A stretch of DNA of 64,000 nucleotides from JBCBKL01 sp963922565 (lineage in GTDB: Bacteria > Pseudomonadota > Alphaproteobacteria > Rhodobacterales > Rhodobacteraceae): positions 1-64,000 of the forward strand of contig CAWUIQ010000015.1 in assembly GCA_963922565.1 (NCBI GenBank). The letters are read 5' to 3'. Below, piece after piece: positions 9,006 through 18,500 of this stretch. Position 1 is the stretch's first letter. Each line of letters opens with the position of its first letter. Below the pieces are notes generated by a model. That model saw only the letters and a program-made list of their open reading frames with translations. It was not told where the DNA came from and searched no databases. Position numbers and translations under genes: made by a program.

Positions 9006-11981
9006 TCAAACGAAATCAAGGGTGTCGCTGTAGATCAGGCCACTGTCGCTGAAGGCAAGAAAACCGACCGACTCCGGCGCGTGCGCGATCTCTGCATCCC
9101 GTGTCGTATCTTCTTCGAAGAAAACGTCGAACCCAGCCTCTGTTACGTTCAGCGACCGCGCCCGCGACGGATCGAAACCCTGCTGCGTCGTGAGATCAGC
9201 AAAGATGATCGGCGCCTCGTCGAAGTCGACCCCGAAATCCACGAACCGGGACAGGTAGTCGACGGTTACATCGGCGGTGCCGGACGCGAAGACGATATCG
9301 TCAACCACACCGCCACCGCTTTCCACCGCCGGCGCACCGACCGTCTCGGTTCCGTGGCTATTGCGGAAGTTCAGCGCCTCTTCCTCCTCCAGCGCGATTT
9401 CAACGCCCTCGCTCGACACGTTGCGGATCCGCGTATCAACGAAGTTCTCGTCGTTGAAAGTCTGGACATTGGCAAAAACCACCGGGTTATCAAAGTCATG
9501 CTCCAGCGAAACCGTCGCGCCCTGATGATCGATGACGATCGAGCCGACCTCGGCGACGACCTTCGGCGCGGGCGTGATCGCAATCGAAGCAGGCTCGAAA
9601 CCGTCACCAAAACCGCTGTCGCTCAAACGCTCGCGGAAGGCCTCGAAGTTGCGGCCATTCTCGCTGATCGGTGTGATCGGTGCGAAGCTGTCGGTTTCCC
9701 AGATCGCCTCGCCCGTAACAGGGGTGTTTCCTTCATCCTCGCTTGGCCGAATGCGGTCTGATCGTTCGGGCCTGATACCGAACTCGACATCCGTTCGCAG
9801 GAAGTCGGGCGTCTCGTCGATCCGGAAACCGGCGGACGGGTTTTCCAGCAGCTCGGTCGTGTTCGGCACGAAACCGACATCCTGCAGAGCGGAAAAAGAG
9901 ATGCCTATCGTGCTGCTGCCAGTGCCCAGCAGCGAACCCAGTTCGAGTTCGATCCGCGCATCAAAGTCGAAACCCGCCGCGATCTCGGCCGGGATGGGCG
10001 CGGACAGACCGTCGCTGAAAAGATTGGCGCGCGCTGTCGCTACCAGATCCGCCTCAATGTCGAAGGCTGTTCGTTGCAGAAATCTGAGATCGGCGAACAC
10101 CCCAAGATCGACAAGCGCGACAAAGAGCAGGTCTCCGGTGGCAAAATCCGAGTTCAGCGCGTCCACATAGGCGCCGAACCGGCCAGCAGGCGCAAACGTC
10201 GATGCGCCGCCTCCGACCAGCGCGTTCGCAGCATAGCCGAGGCTGACGAAATCGACGCCGCCCTCCGCGTCGAGACCGTTGCGGGTTATGTCGGCGCTGA
10301 GGGGCGGTGTTTCCGCTTCGATACCAAGCAAGCTGCTCAGGTTTTCTACGACCTGCGCGCGTGCGCTCGCACCCAGTTCCCGGCCGGCGATATCTGCGCC
10401 GAAATCCAGAAATCCGTCGATGCCGCCGAAGCTATCAATGCCGGCGCGGACCAGTTCCGGAATTGAGTCCGGGACGGAAAGCGCGGTGTCGATCAGCCCC
10501 TCACCAAGGCTCAAGGCGGTCTGCTGAAGCGGGGTGAAGACGTTTTCGATGACCGCATCCGCCACTTCCAAGGCGTATTGTTCCAGCAGTTCCTGCAAGT
10601 AAGCCACGACGCCAAGGAACCCGTCGCCGATCTGTTCCGCAAGATCGCTCAGAAAGGCGATGGATGTGTCGAAGCCCTCGCTCACGCCATTAACGGCGCT
10701 TTTCGTGATGGTTTCGAAGATCGCGCCGCTTGCTGCGCCCAGCCCGGCGAGGGCCTGCGATGAGAGTTGTTGGAAAACCCCGGCCATCTCTGGTGTGATA
10801 AGCGACGGCGGGAGGTTCAGGACACGCCCATATTGATCCAGCGTCCCCGCCGAGAGGTCGATATCGATATCGGCAATGCTTTGGAACGACGCGCCGATCG
10901 CCTCGAAATCCACCGTTTCGGCGATATCCGCCACAAGTTCGCCAAAGATCGCGCCATCGCCCGAGATCGCCTCGAGGAATGGCGTGTCGACGATACCGTC
11001 CCAGCCGCTTTCGGCGATCTCTTCGATCACTGCGTTGAGAGCACCGCGTTCGGCCACAAATGTCGCGGCCTCCTGCAGAGCATTGGCCGTGGCGTCGAGA
11101 CCGGCCGGGGCTGTATCAAGCGCAGAATTGGCGACACCGCGAGCGTCCTGCAGCTCGTTAAGCTGGTTTCCCACACCAAGGATCTGGGATTGCAACGACC
11201 GCAGCAAGGCCTGGGCGTCCTCGTTGATATCAATCGCGTCAAGCGCATCTGTGGCACCTTGCAAGGCCACATCGAGAAGCGCCGAAGCGGTGTCCGCAAT
11301 CTGGTTCGAAACCACGCCGAACAGAACGTCGTCATTCCTTTCCGAAAAAGCGATCTCGTTGCTCAGCGCACTGATCGCGTCGCCGAGATCCCGCGCGAAG
11401 GCGCCGGGATCGGTCGGATCGAAGGCTGCAATCCCGCCGATGTCGTAGCCAATATCGACCAGTGAACGATAGTTCAGTATGAACTGTGTTCCGTCATAGA
11501 TACTGACGACGGCACCGAGTTGTCCTCCAATGTGCGCGATAGCGTCCGAGATAATACTGTCTGGATCGCCGACCTCGCGGATCTGCAACAGCGCCAGGTA
11601 TGGCTCATTGAGATCCAAGAAAACGTCCGAAATGGCGTCGAGACTTGAAATGTCGGTCGCCTGTGAGTTCAGACCCTCCGCGACCGAGATCGCAACGTCG
11701 CCGAAACGCGATGTGGCATTCGACACGACGCTGGCAAGGTCTGCATCGATCCGCCCGACTGCGACCATGTCCCTACCGATGTCTCTAAGGCCTTGTCCGG
11801 CGTCATCGAGCGCGTCGAACAGACCATCCGCATCAAGGCGGAGCGCGCTGGTCACGTCGGGAATGTCGAGCGTAACATCGACCACCCGGTCGAGATCGCT
11901 GCAGACGGTATCGAGCGCCCGCCGCGCATCGTTTGAAAGACCGAAAAAGAAGTCTCCGATCTGGTTGAAATTGAGGGGCAT
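9006..11981 (-). CDS. Large acidic protein with duplicated C-terminal domain, possible exoprotein
   Basis: A 991-residue protein, not recognised as a named family. The first 550 or so residues are helical and rich in Ala, Asp, Leu and Ile, with many repeated A-D-A-type helices and almost no Lys or Cys. A beta-rich middle follows. The C-terminus holds two similar units about 92 residues apart: the first starts NPVVFANVQTF and has the pair GVEIALEEEE and HGTETVG, the second starts APIIFADLTTQ and has GFDVFFEED and HAPESVG. It ends DTLDFV, acidic then hydrophobic, like many type I secretion substrates. There is no signal peptide. The start ATG has GGAG seven bases upstream. A secreted adhesin or matrix protein is a reasonable inference, no more. 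Confidence 0.65.
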   Translation of the reverse strand: MPLNFNQIGDFFFGLSNDARRALDTVCSDLDRVVDVTLDIPDVTSALRLDADGLFDALDDAGQGLRDIGRDMVAVGRIDADLASVVSNATSRFGDVAISVAEGLNSQATDISSLDAISDVFLDLNEPYLALLQIREVGDPDSIISDAIAHIGGQLGAVVSIYDGTQFILNYRSLVDIGYDIGGIAAFDPTDPGAFARDLGDAISALSNEIAFSERNDDVLFGVVSNQIADTASALLDVALQGATDALDAIDINEDAQALLRSLQSQILGVGNQLNELQDARGVANSALDTAPAGLDATANALQEAATFVAERGALNAVIEEIAESGWDGIVDTPFLEAISGDGAIFGELVADIAETVDFEAIGASFQSIADIDIDLSAGTLDQYGRVLNLPPSLITPEMAGVFQQLSSQALAGLGAASGAIFETITKSAVNGVSEGFDTSIAFLSDLAEQIGDGFLGVVAYLQELLEQYALEVADAVIENVFTPLQQTALSLGEGLIDTALSVPDSIPELVRAGIDSFGGIDGFLDFGADIAGRELGASARAQVVENLSSLLGIEAETPPLSADITRNGLDAEGGVDFVSLGYAANALVGGGASTFAPAGRFGAYVDALNSDFATGDLLFVALVDLGVFADLRFLQRTAFDIEADLVATARANLFSDGLSAPIPAEIAAGFDFDARIELELGSLLGTGSSTIGISFSALQDVGFVPNTTELLENPSAGFRIDETPDFLRTDVEFGIRPERSDRIRPSEDEGNTPVTGEAIWETDSFAPITPISENGRNFEAFRERLSDSGFGDGFEPASIAITPAPKVVAEVGSIVIDHQGATVSLEHDFDNPVVFANVQTFNDENFVDTRIRNVSSEGVEIALEEEEALNFRNSHGTETVGAPAVESGGGVVDDIVFASGTADVTVDYLSRFVDFGVDFDEAPIIFADLTTQQGFDPSRARSLNVTEAGFDVFFEEDTTRDAEIAHAPESVGFLAFSDSGLIYSDTLDFV

Positions 11982-12883
11982 AATGGTCTCCGACTACTTG
12001 GGAATGGACGCAGTGGCCCAGCCGCCGGCCCGCTCAGGCCGCCGTCGTCTCAGTGCTGTGTCTGGAAAGGCGGTGACCTCGGCTTCAGGGTGGTTTCGCA
12101 GGCATGATGTGTCTCTTCCGGTCGGGCGTCGCCCGAACCATTCGGAGCGCTCATATTAAGAAAACACCCAAATGCCGAGAACCATTCGCGACAATCGCGG
12201 TCACGTGAACTCACGGGGTTGCGAGACGTCGAAACATGGAATTGGGAGGGGCTCTGAGCGAGGCACGACCGTTTTCGAGTCGTTGGCGTTCGAAAGCCAC
12301 TGCGCTACCCGCCGCCCTAACAGAACACCGCCAACGGGCCGGTCGGGTGTGGCATCGGTCTCGAGTCCGTTACCAAATGGGATATGGACGGGAAAGTTTA
12401 GGAAAACTTTTGCGCAAGCCCATGGTCGCAGACGCTTGAACTTCACGCCCGAGCACAACAGCCAGAAAGGCGTGAGTGGCGGAGACAAAGTCCGCCACTT
12501 TTGCATGGTAAGTACTTGTTTTTGTGATTTTTCTTAACGTTTTTAGCTCCGATACCACAATCCATACCACATCATGATCCATTTTCTCTGGTTGACGTGA
12601 TGTTGCTACAATATCTGCGGCTGTGATGTTCCAGGGGCGGACAGTCGACCTTCGCTGCGGGCAGCACCAAGGTGCAAGTTGGACGGGAAGCGGTCTTTCG
12701 CTAGGTGTACGATGTCACAGATCCTGCTAGTCGACTCCGGACATTGAGGCGTAACTAGTAAAGCTTCAAACCACTTGAAGAACAAACGGATAAGTTGTGC
12801 TATTCGACATTGCGAACTGCCGCGCAATTTGCCTATGCGGACGCTCGCAATGCACTTATGGTCCAGATCCAAGAGAAGTATTA
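11982..12883. other. 900-bp gap at the left edge of the accessory region
   Basis: No supported gene. The gap holds the candidate attachment site at 12475-12499. Near 12636-12670, on the minus strand, there is a fragment GCAGCGAAGGTC followed by GTCCGC that resembles the start of the dispersed 131-bp repeat described below. After 12520 the sequence becomes clearly AT-richer, marking a change in composition toward the OLD-type gene. The short reading frames here lack ribosome-binding sites and family features. Confidence 0.45.
12475..12499 (+). repeat. Hairpin containing a near-copy of the tRNA-Ser 3' end (candidate att site)
   Basis: GTGGCGGAGAC followed by AAAG (12476-12490) matches the plus-strand sequence over the 3' end of tRNA-Ser at 57243-57257 with one mismatch (GTGGCGGAGACGAAG). 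The same bases form a perfect 9-bp inverted repeat, AGTGGCGGA and TCCGCCACT, with a 7-base loop. A far attachment site left by integration at the tRNA is the preferred reading. A plain hairpin that matches by chance remains possible. Confidence 0.4.
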
Positions 12884-14902
12884 ATGAAGATTAAGAAAGT
12901 TCATGTATAAAATTATCGCTCGATTATCGACAGCGAAGAGTTTGAAGTCGACGGTGACAAAACTATTCTAGTTGGCCCAAATGAGGCGGGGAAGACAGCG
13001 CTGCTTCAGGCGATCCAGCATCTCAATCCCCCGGAAGGCATCAAGCCGCTGAGTGCACTAAGGGACTATCCGCGAGCGCACTACAACAAGATCACTTTGG
13101 GCGAAGTCGATCCTTCAGATGTTCGGGTGGTCGAGGCAGAGTTTGAACTGGACGACGACGATCGTGAGTATCTCCCGGATGGAATGAAGGACGCGAACCA
13201 TGTTCTTTGGCGCAATCTGGACAACACGACTGGCCATAGGCTAGCCGATGCACCTGCCAAGAAGGCCTTTAAGGATCTAGAGAAGGACTTGCTCCGCCTC
13301 GCCGCCCACGCGGACAAGCAGTTCAAAACTTCGGAAGACAGCACAGAGCAATCTCCGACAGAGACGCTTAAGGCGACGACAGAGGGATGGCATGGTTTCC
13401 AAACGATTGAAGGGAAGAAGGCCCAGGCCTTACGAGATTGGTTGGAGGCTGTTTTCCCGCTCCTTGATGAAGACAACGAAAAAGAGGAGGCGCGTTTCGA
13501 TAAGCTCAAAGAGGAAGTCGAGATTGATGATGCGCGCAGCGCGGCGGCCCAAGCTCTTCAGAAGCGCGTGCCTGTTTTTGTCCTGTTCAGCAATTATTTC
13601 CGTATCCGCCCGCTCATTCACTTGGAGCAACTTGCCAACAGGATCACCAACGGCACCCTCGATGAAGAGCGTTACGATTATGGCAATGTTTGCCTTTTGA
13701 AGCTATTGGGCTTCGACGCAACCGAGCTCTCCGAAATGGGGGCTTCGGCTGACCCTGATGCGAACGATCCGGAGGCCTTGGAGGCATTCCGAGAGAAGCT
13801 GGATGAGAGGCAGTATCAATTGAATGCTGCCGAGGTCAGTTTAACTCGGGAAATTCGGTCTGTTTGGAAGCCGGATGAGAGGAAAGGCGAGGCCGCAAAA
13901 CTTCGGCTCAGCGCCGATGGTCAGTATCTCAAGGTTACGGTTGAAGACGACCTTGGCGTCGAAGTTGAGCTCGATCAACGTTCCGAAGGCTTTCAGTGGC
14001 TCGTTTCGTTTTTCGTTGTCTCTTTTGCTGAAGCCCAAGGCGAACATAAGAACGCTGTCTTGCTGCTAGATGAGCCAGGCATGAGCCTTCATGCGCTCAA
14101 GCAGAGGGAATTTCGCAAGACAATTACGCGCTTGGCGGAAGGAAATCAGACACTCTACACAACACATTCGCCTTTCCTTCTCGGTCCAGATGAGCTCGAT
14201 TTGGTTCGCGTGGTGGAAATGAGTAGCCGTGAAGTGGGCACCAAAGTTCATACCTCGATCACGGCAAATGATCCGGCAGCGTTGCTTCCGTTGCAAGAAG
14301 CGCTTGGATACGATCTCGCCCAAAGCCTTTTCACACAGAAGCAGAACCTCATTTTGGAGGGGCTGACGGACTACTGGTATCTCGAGGCGGTCTCGCAGCT
14401 TTTACGCGCCTCGAAGGACGCAAACCTTAACGAGAAGATTGCCTTGGTCCCTGCAAACACAGCGGGAAAGGTCGTCTATTTTGCAACTATCCTTCACGCA
14501 CAAGGTTTCAAAGTGGCAGCTCTTCTGGATTCTGACAGCGCCGGAGATCAGGCTGCGAAGCAAAATACGCTTGTTCATACATTTGGAAACAAGGGCATTC
14601 TGAGAACAAAGGACTACATTCAAGATGAGATCAAGGCCGCAGAAGTAGAAGACCTTCTGCGGGAAACCCTGATAAGCGTAGCAAATTCAGACCTCAGTTA
14701 GGATGTATCCGAAACGGCGGGCAAGCATCCACAAAGGCCACTCGTTGGTGTCTTCGAGGAGAAGATCAAAGATTTTTCCAAATACCCACTCGCAAAGGCT
14801 TTCGTTCGGTGGTCACGCGATCATGAAGCCTCGGACTTGAGTGAACGTGAGCGAGATCAGTGGAAAAAGCTCATAGGTGCCATCAATGCGACTCTAAAGT
14901 GA
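12884..14902 (+). pseudogene. OLD-family ATP-dependent nuclease broken by two in-frame stops
   Basis: The reading frame from ATG 12884 to TGA 14902 (672 codons) encodes an OLD-type protein: an N-terminal ABC-like ATPase with Walker A GPNEAGKT at codons 31-38, a Walker B-like segment AVLLLDEPGMSLHAL, and a C-terminal Toprim domain with LILEGLTDYWYLEA and LLDSDSAGD as its acidic sites. Frame and similarity are continuous, but TAA interrupts codon 9 (12908-12910) and TAG codon 606 (14699-14701). About 67 good codons follow the second stop. A late start cannot rescue the protein, since the first stop lies upstream of Walker A and no usable ATG, GTG or TTG lies between them. Both stops fit loss of Gln codons. 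No UvrD-type GajB partner is adjacent, so this is not a Gabija pair. Confidence 0.8.
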
Positions 14903-15304
14903 GATAGAGCGATCAGCTAAGCGGTCAGGCGTGCGCCGCGTTCCGCGAGCTGGGTGAACGGTTGAAACTGGAGTGCGAGGCCTCCGCTGCCGAACGAGAC
15001 GCTGGGCAAGGACGAGTGTTGGCTGGTCTGGCGCACTCAGGGCAGCAGCATCGAAAGATCACAGCGGGGATCGCAATCCGGAAGGCTAACGAGCGGCCAA
15101 AGGACGTGTTGAACAAACCGCATGAGAAGCTGGAGATCGAGTACGAGCGCGATCAGAAACAGGATCATGAGGTCAAGAATGATGGTGACATCGACCGCGG
15201 GCCGACGCATGGGATTTGACCGAAATTGCGACTTGCTATCCGATAACACTTGATTTTTTCGGAATGTGACGGTTCCCTATCCTGAGTCTTTTGAGGGGGA
15301 AGGA
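14903..15304. other. 400-bp gap before the TM2/lipase operon
   Basis: Nothing clear is encoded here. Two opposing frames overlap: a charged plus-strand one (14962-15219) and a hydrophobic minus-strand one (15037-15249). Neither has a ribosome-binding site or recognisable family features. The promoter of the downstream operon should lie in the AT-rich stretch near 15240-15290. Confidence 0.35.
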
Positions 15305-15544
15305 ATGAATATACTCGCGGTCATACTTAACTTTTTTATACCCGGAATTGGCAGCTTCATCGTCGGCCGAGGTGGGGCTGGTGTTGCCCAACTCTTGATG
15401 TTTGCTGTCGGATTATTTTTGGTTCTTACAGTTCTGTTGTCCTGGATTGGAATTTTCCTGATGCTTATCGCTTGGGTTTGGGGACTAATTACTGCTGCAA
15501 CTGCGAACAACACCCAGAAAGTCATTGTGGTAGAAAAAAAGTAA
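15305..15544 (+). CDS. Small TM2-like membrane protein
   Basis: A 79-residue inner-membrane protein with two hydrophobic segments. The first (ILNFFIPGIGSFIVGRGGAG) has the Pro-Gly turn and following Gly-rich loop typical of TM2 and related small membrane proteins; the second spans residues 28-65. The C-terminus is short and charged (NNTQKVIVVEKK). The ATG at 15305 has GGGGAAGGA just upstream. It is the first gene of an apparent operon, 26 bases before the lipase-fold gene. Its role is unknown; TM2-type proteins often accompany exported or toxic partners. Confidence 0.65.
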   Translation: MNILAVILNFFIPGIGSFIVGRGGAGVAQLLMFAVGLFLVLTVLLSWIGIFLMLIAWVWGLITAATANNTQKVIVVEKK

Positions 15545-15570
15545 GTCTTCTTGTCTTGAGGCTGTATCCA

Positions 15571-18500
15571 ATGCGACTTTTCCGGTTTGCCGGCATTCTA
15601 TTCTTATGTATCTTTATGTCCGGCGGCGCGTTCGCTCAAAGCCAATCTGGGGATGTAAACGAACCGTTTGTGCAAGCGCTCAAAACCTACCGTCTTGCTA
15701 TGGAGCAAGACGGCGATCAGCGCGAGAATGGCTTGTTGCAAGTGCTCCAACTCTTCGGGCAGGTTGTGGGGAAGTTTCCTGATCACCGGCTAGCGGGACT
15801 CATAAAGAACAGGTCGATCCCAAATGTGAATTTTGATGATCTTGCTCCCTTGAGCTGGAACGAAGGCAAACGAGGCATCGCACGAGACCTCCTAGCGGCA
15901 TACGAAAACGATATCGATACCATGCGGACAGTTGGGGATGCAGCAGTCTATGCTCTTCTGTCAGCGGCCACGTATGATCATGATGAGGCAGGCAAAAATG
16001 CAAAGGAACGCGCAAGGAAGCTCGGGTGGAGCGAAGTTGATATACCTGCTGCCAGTTCGTTCATTGTGGGTGGGGCAAAAGCATCCCTGTTTACGAAGGG
16101 AGATCAAACTGTACTCGCCTTCAGAGGTTCGATCACGAAGGGAGATTGGGTAACAAACGTTGGCACAATCGTGCCCGTGCCGCTTGCCGGTGAGCAAGTT
16201 ATTGATGCGATTTCGCTCGCTGTGGCGCTCAGCGAGGACCATCCAAACCTGATACTGACTGGACATTCTTTGGGAGGTCGTCTGGCGCAAGCGAGCCGCT
16301 TCGTAACCGATCGCCCGACGTACGTTTTCAACTCTGCGCCGGTCGGTTTGCCGGAATTGTCAGTGTTGGGTGTGCCAGCCTTGCTTAATCGACCAACTCA
16401 ACCACTATCGCGCTTTCGCCACCCACAAGACCAACTTAGTAGCGACACCGCAGATCTATTGATTAGCGTGCTTCCCGCAGATGATACTGTTGTGAAGAAC
16501 TTTTTTGAGGTTCCAGGGGTCACAACGCTAAACCCTTTTAACGATACTACTAAATCGTACTTGCACAATATCGGCGCCCTACATCAAGCGATGGAGAACG
16601 TGCGACAAGCATATGATGCCGGTTGGCTCAGTGCGTATTTGATCGGCTTGCCCACAACGCGCCGGCAAAATCCTACAAAACCTGAAGTCGCGACCTGGGA
16701 CGGTTCACTCTGCCGAACTGTCAGCCATCAATTGACGTCCAACGAGCTTCGATCATTGGTCGTTGGGAAAAACGTCACCAGCCAAAGTACCAGCGGTCTC
16801 AAATTTACTGAACTCCATCAGCTTGACGGAGAACTCTCACTGACGTCGCGTAACGACATTAGGATGTCGGGCCGGTACTCTGTCGAAGAAAATGCCGTCT
16901 GTTATGACTATGATGGGCGCAACGAAGCTTGTCTCGCAGTATACATTTGCCAAAGCGGCGAAGCTCCGCATGTAAAAGTTAATCCAAATGGGGAGCAAAC
17001 TGCGCTTATCCTGTCTGCACAAGACTTGGCAGGGTCTCTTGCCCATTCTCAGAATTACACAGCACCGGACGGCTACATGTGGGCGCAATTGGCGTCGCGT
17101 CGTTCAATCGAAGAAGCACGTGCTTTTGCGTCTGCCGCTGGTGCAGAGGCTCGCATCTTCCGCACGAAAAACGGATGGCACGCGATTACAGGAGGGCTTC
17201 TCTTCGAGAGCGAGTCTCTGGCTAACATGGCTGTTGATATGGGGTGGCCAAGCGACGCTTTGCTAACGCGCGGGGAGAGTTTCATCGAAGAGCTTTCCCT
17301 CGATTTTGCAGATGCCGCTCCCCAACCAGCGTTCATTCACACGAAAACGCTGCGCGCGACGGACGTAATTTGGTTTTCATGGAATAATGGAACGCGCACT
17401 CTCTATGACACCCGCCCGCTAGAACAGGGAGAGGACGTTGTTGTTTGGGGAAGCCCGGACGAAGAGGGTTATTGTCGCGGTGGCGGCGGAGATGGAGCCG
17501 TTATAAAGTGTGCCGATCTGGTTGCGTATGCAAGTGACCTTAATAGCGGTCGCGCAGACGACGGCGTATTGAGTAGCATTGAGTTTGTGTTTCCCAAAGC
17601 GCGCCTTGATCGTGTTGCGCGCCTCTCTGATGATGGCGAGCTAAGGTCAACGGGTTTCAATGTCAATATTTTCGACAAGTTTTCTGTGAATTGCACACAC
17701 TGGGTGACACAAGGTGCCGGTTCTGCTTCCGACTACGGCATCACTACGTGGGAAGCTTTGGTGCCAAAGCTCCAATGTAGTGTCTGGTCTGACAACGGGG
17801 ATGGGTCGTCTGGCCTCGTAAGTGGCTTTGAGGTCTCTGCCACGTATTCTCAGGGCACAGGCGCGCTGACAATGTCGCTTTTGGACCCAGATAATTTCTA
17901 TTCTGTACGCACAGAGCAGAATGATACCTGCGACTTCTCTGTACAAAATCAGGTCTTTGAGCATCAAGACAACTGGGTGGCAGAGTGCCCCAGCAAAATT
18001 AGAAATGATAGGGTAGGAGGCTCGACGGCATCCGCAGAAGTTTTGTCAAAGGCTGTCCCTTTGTTGGCCGGAATATACGTCAACGATCCAACAGCGTGCC
18101 AGTCTCCGGCTGTTACACCTGAAGTTTTTGATCGGATAATCTATATCAACAAAGATCAGATGACGCGGATGGATACAACTTGCTCCGTTCACAATGCAAC
18201 CACTGAAGGCGATGGCGTAAAAATTAAGAGCACATGTGAAGGGGAAGGTGAAGTCTGGGATGTTGATTGGACGTGGTACTTATTGTCGAATGAGAGCTTT
18301 GTCGATGCTGGCCTGGATCTGCGAGAAACCTGGACACGATGTGCATCAGATGATCCGTTGGCGAAGTTTCGTTCGGACGAAAAGCAACAGCAAGGCACTA
18401 CAAGCGCTGTTCAGATCGCGGGGCAAACCTGTACACCGGCAACATCGCCCGTTTCTCGCGACACATTGCTTGCATGGGCGTCTAAACCGATCAATGGGAC

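Noticed and set aside
12201..12506. Minus-strand frame, and a tRNA-like look of its reverse strand near 12290-12330
   Set aside because: No cloverleaf could be drawn with proper acceptor and anticodon stems, and the frame has no ribosome-binding site or family features.
12884..14902. Gabija (GajA/GajB) system
   Set aside because: There is an OLD-type protein but no UvrD-like helicase gene on either side.
15037..15249. Minus-strand frame with a long hydrophobic stretch, as a small membrane protein
   Set aside because: No ribosome-binding site; it lies antisense to a charged frame of equal length, so the hydrophobicity is probably a strand artefact.
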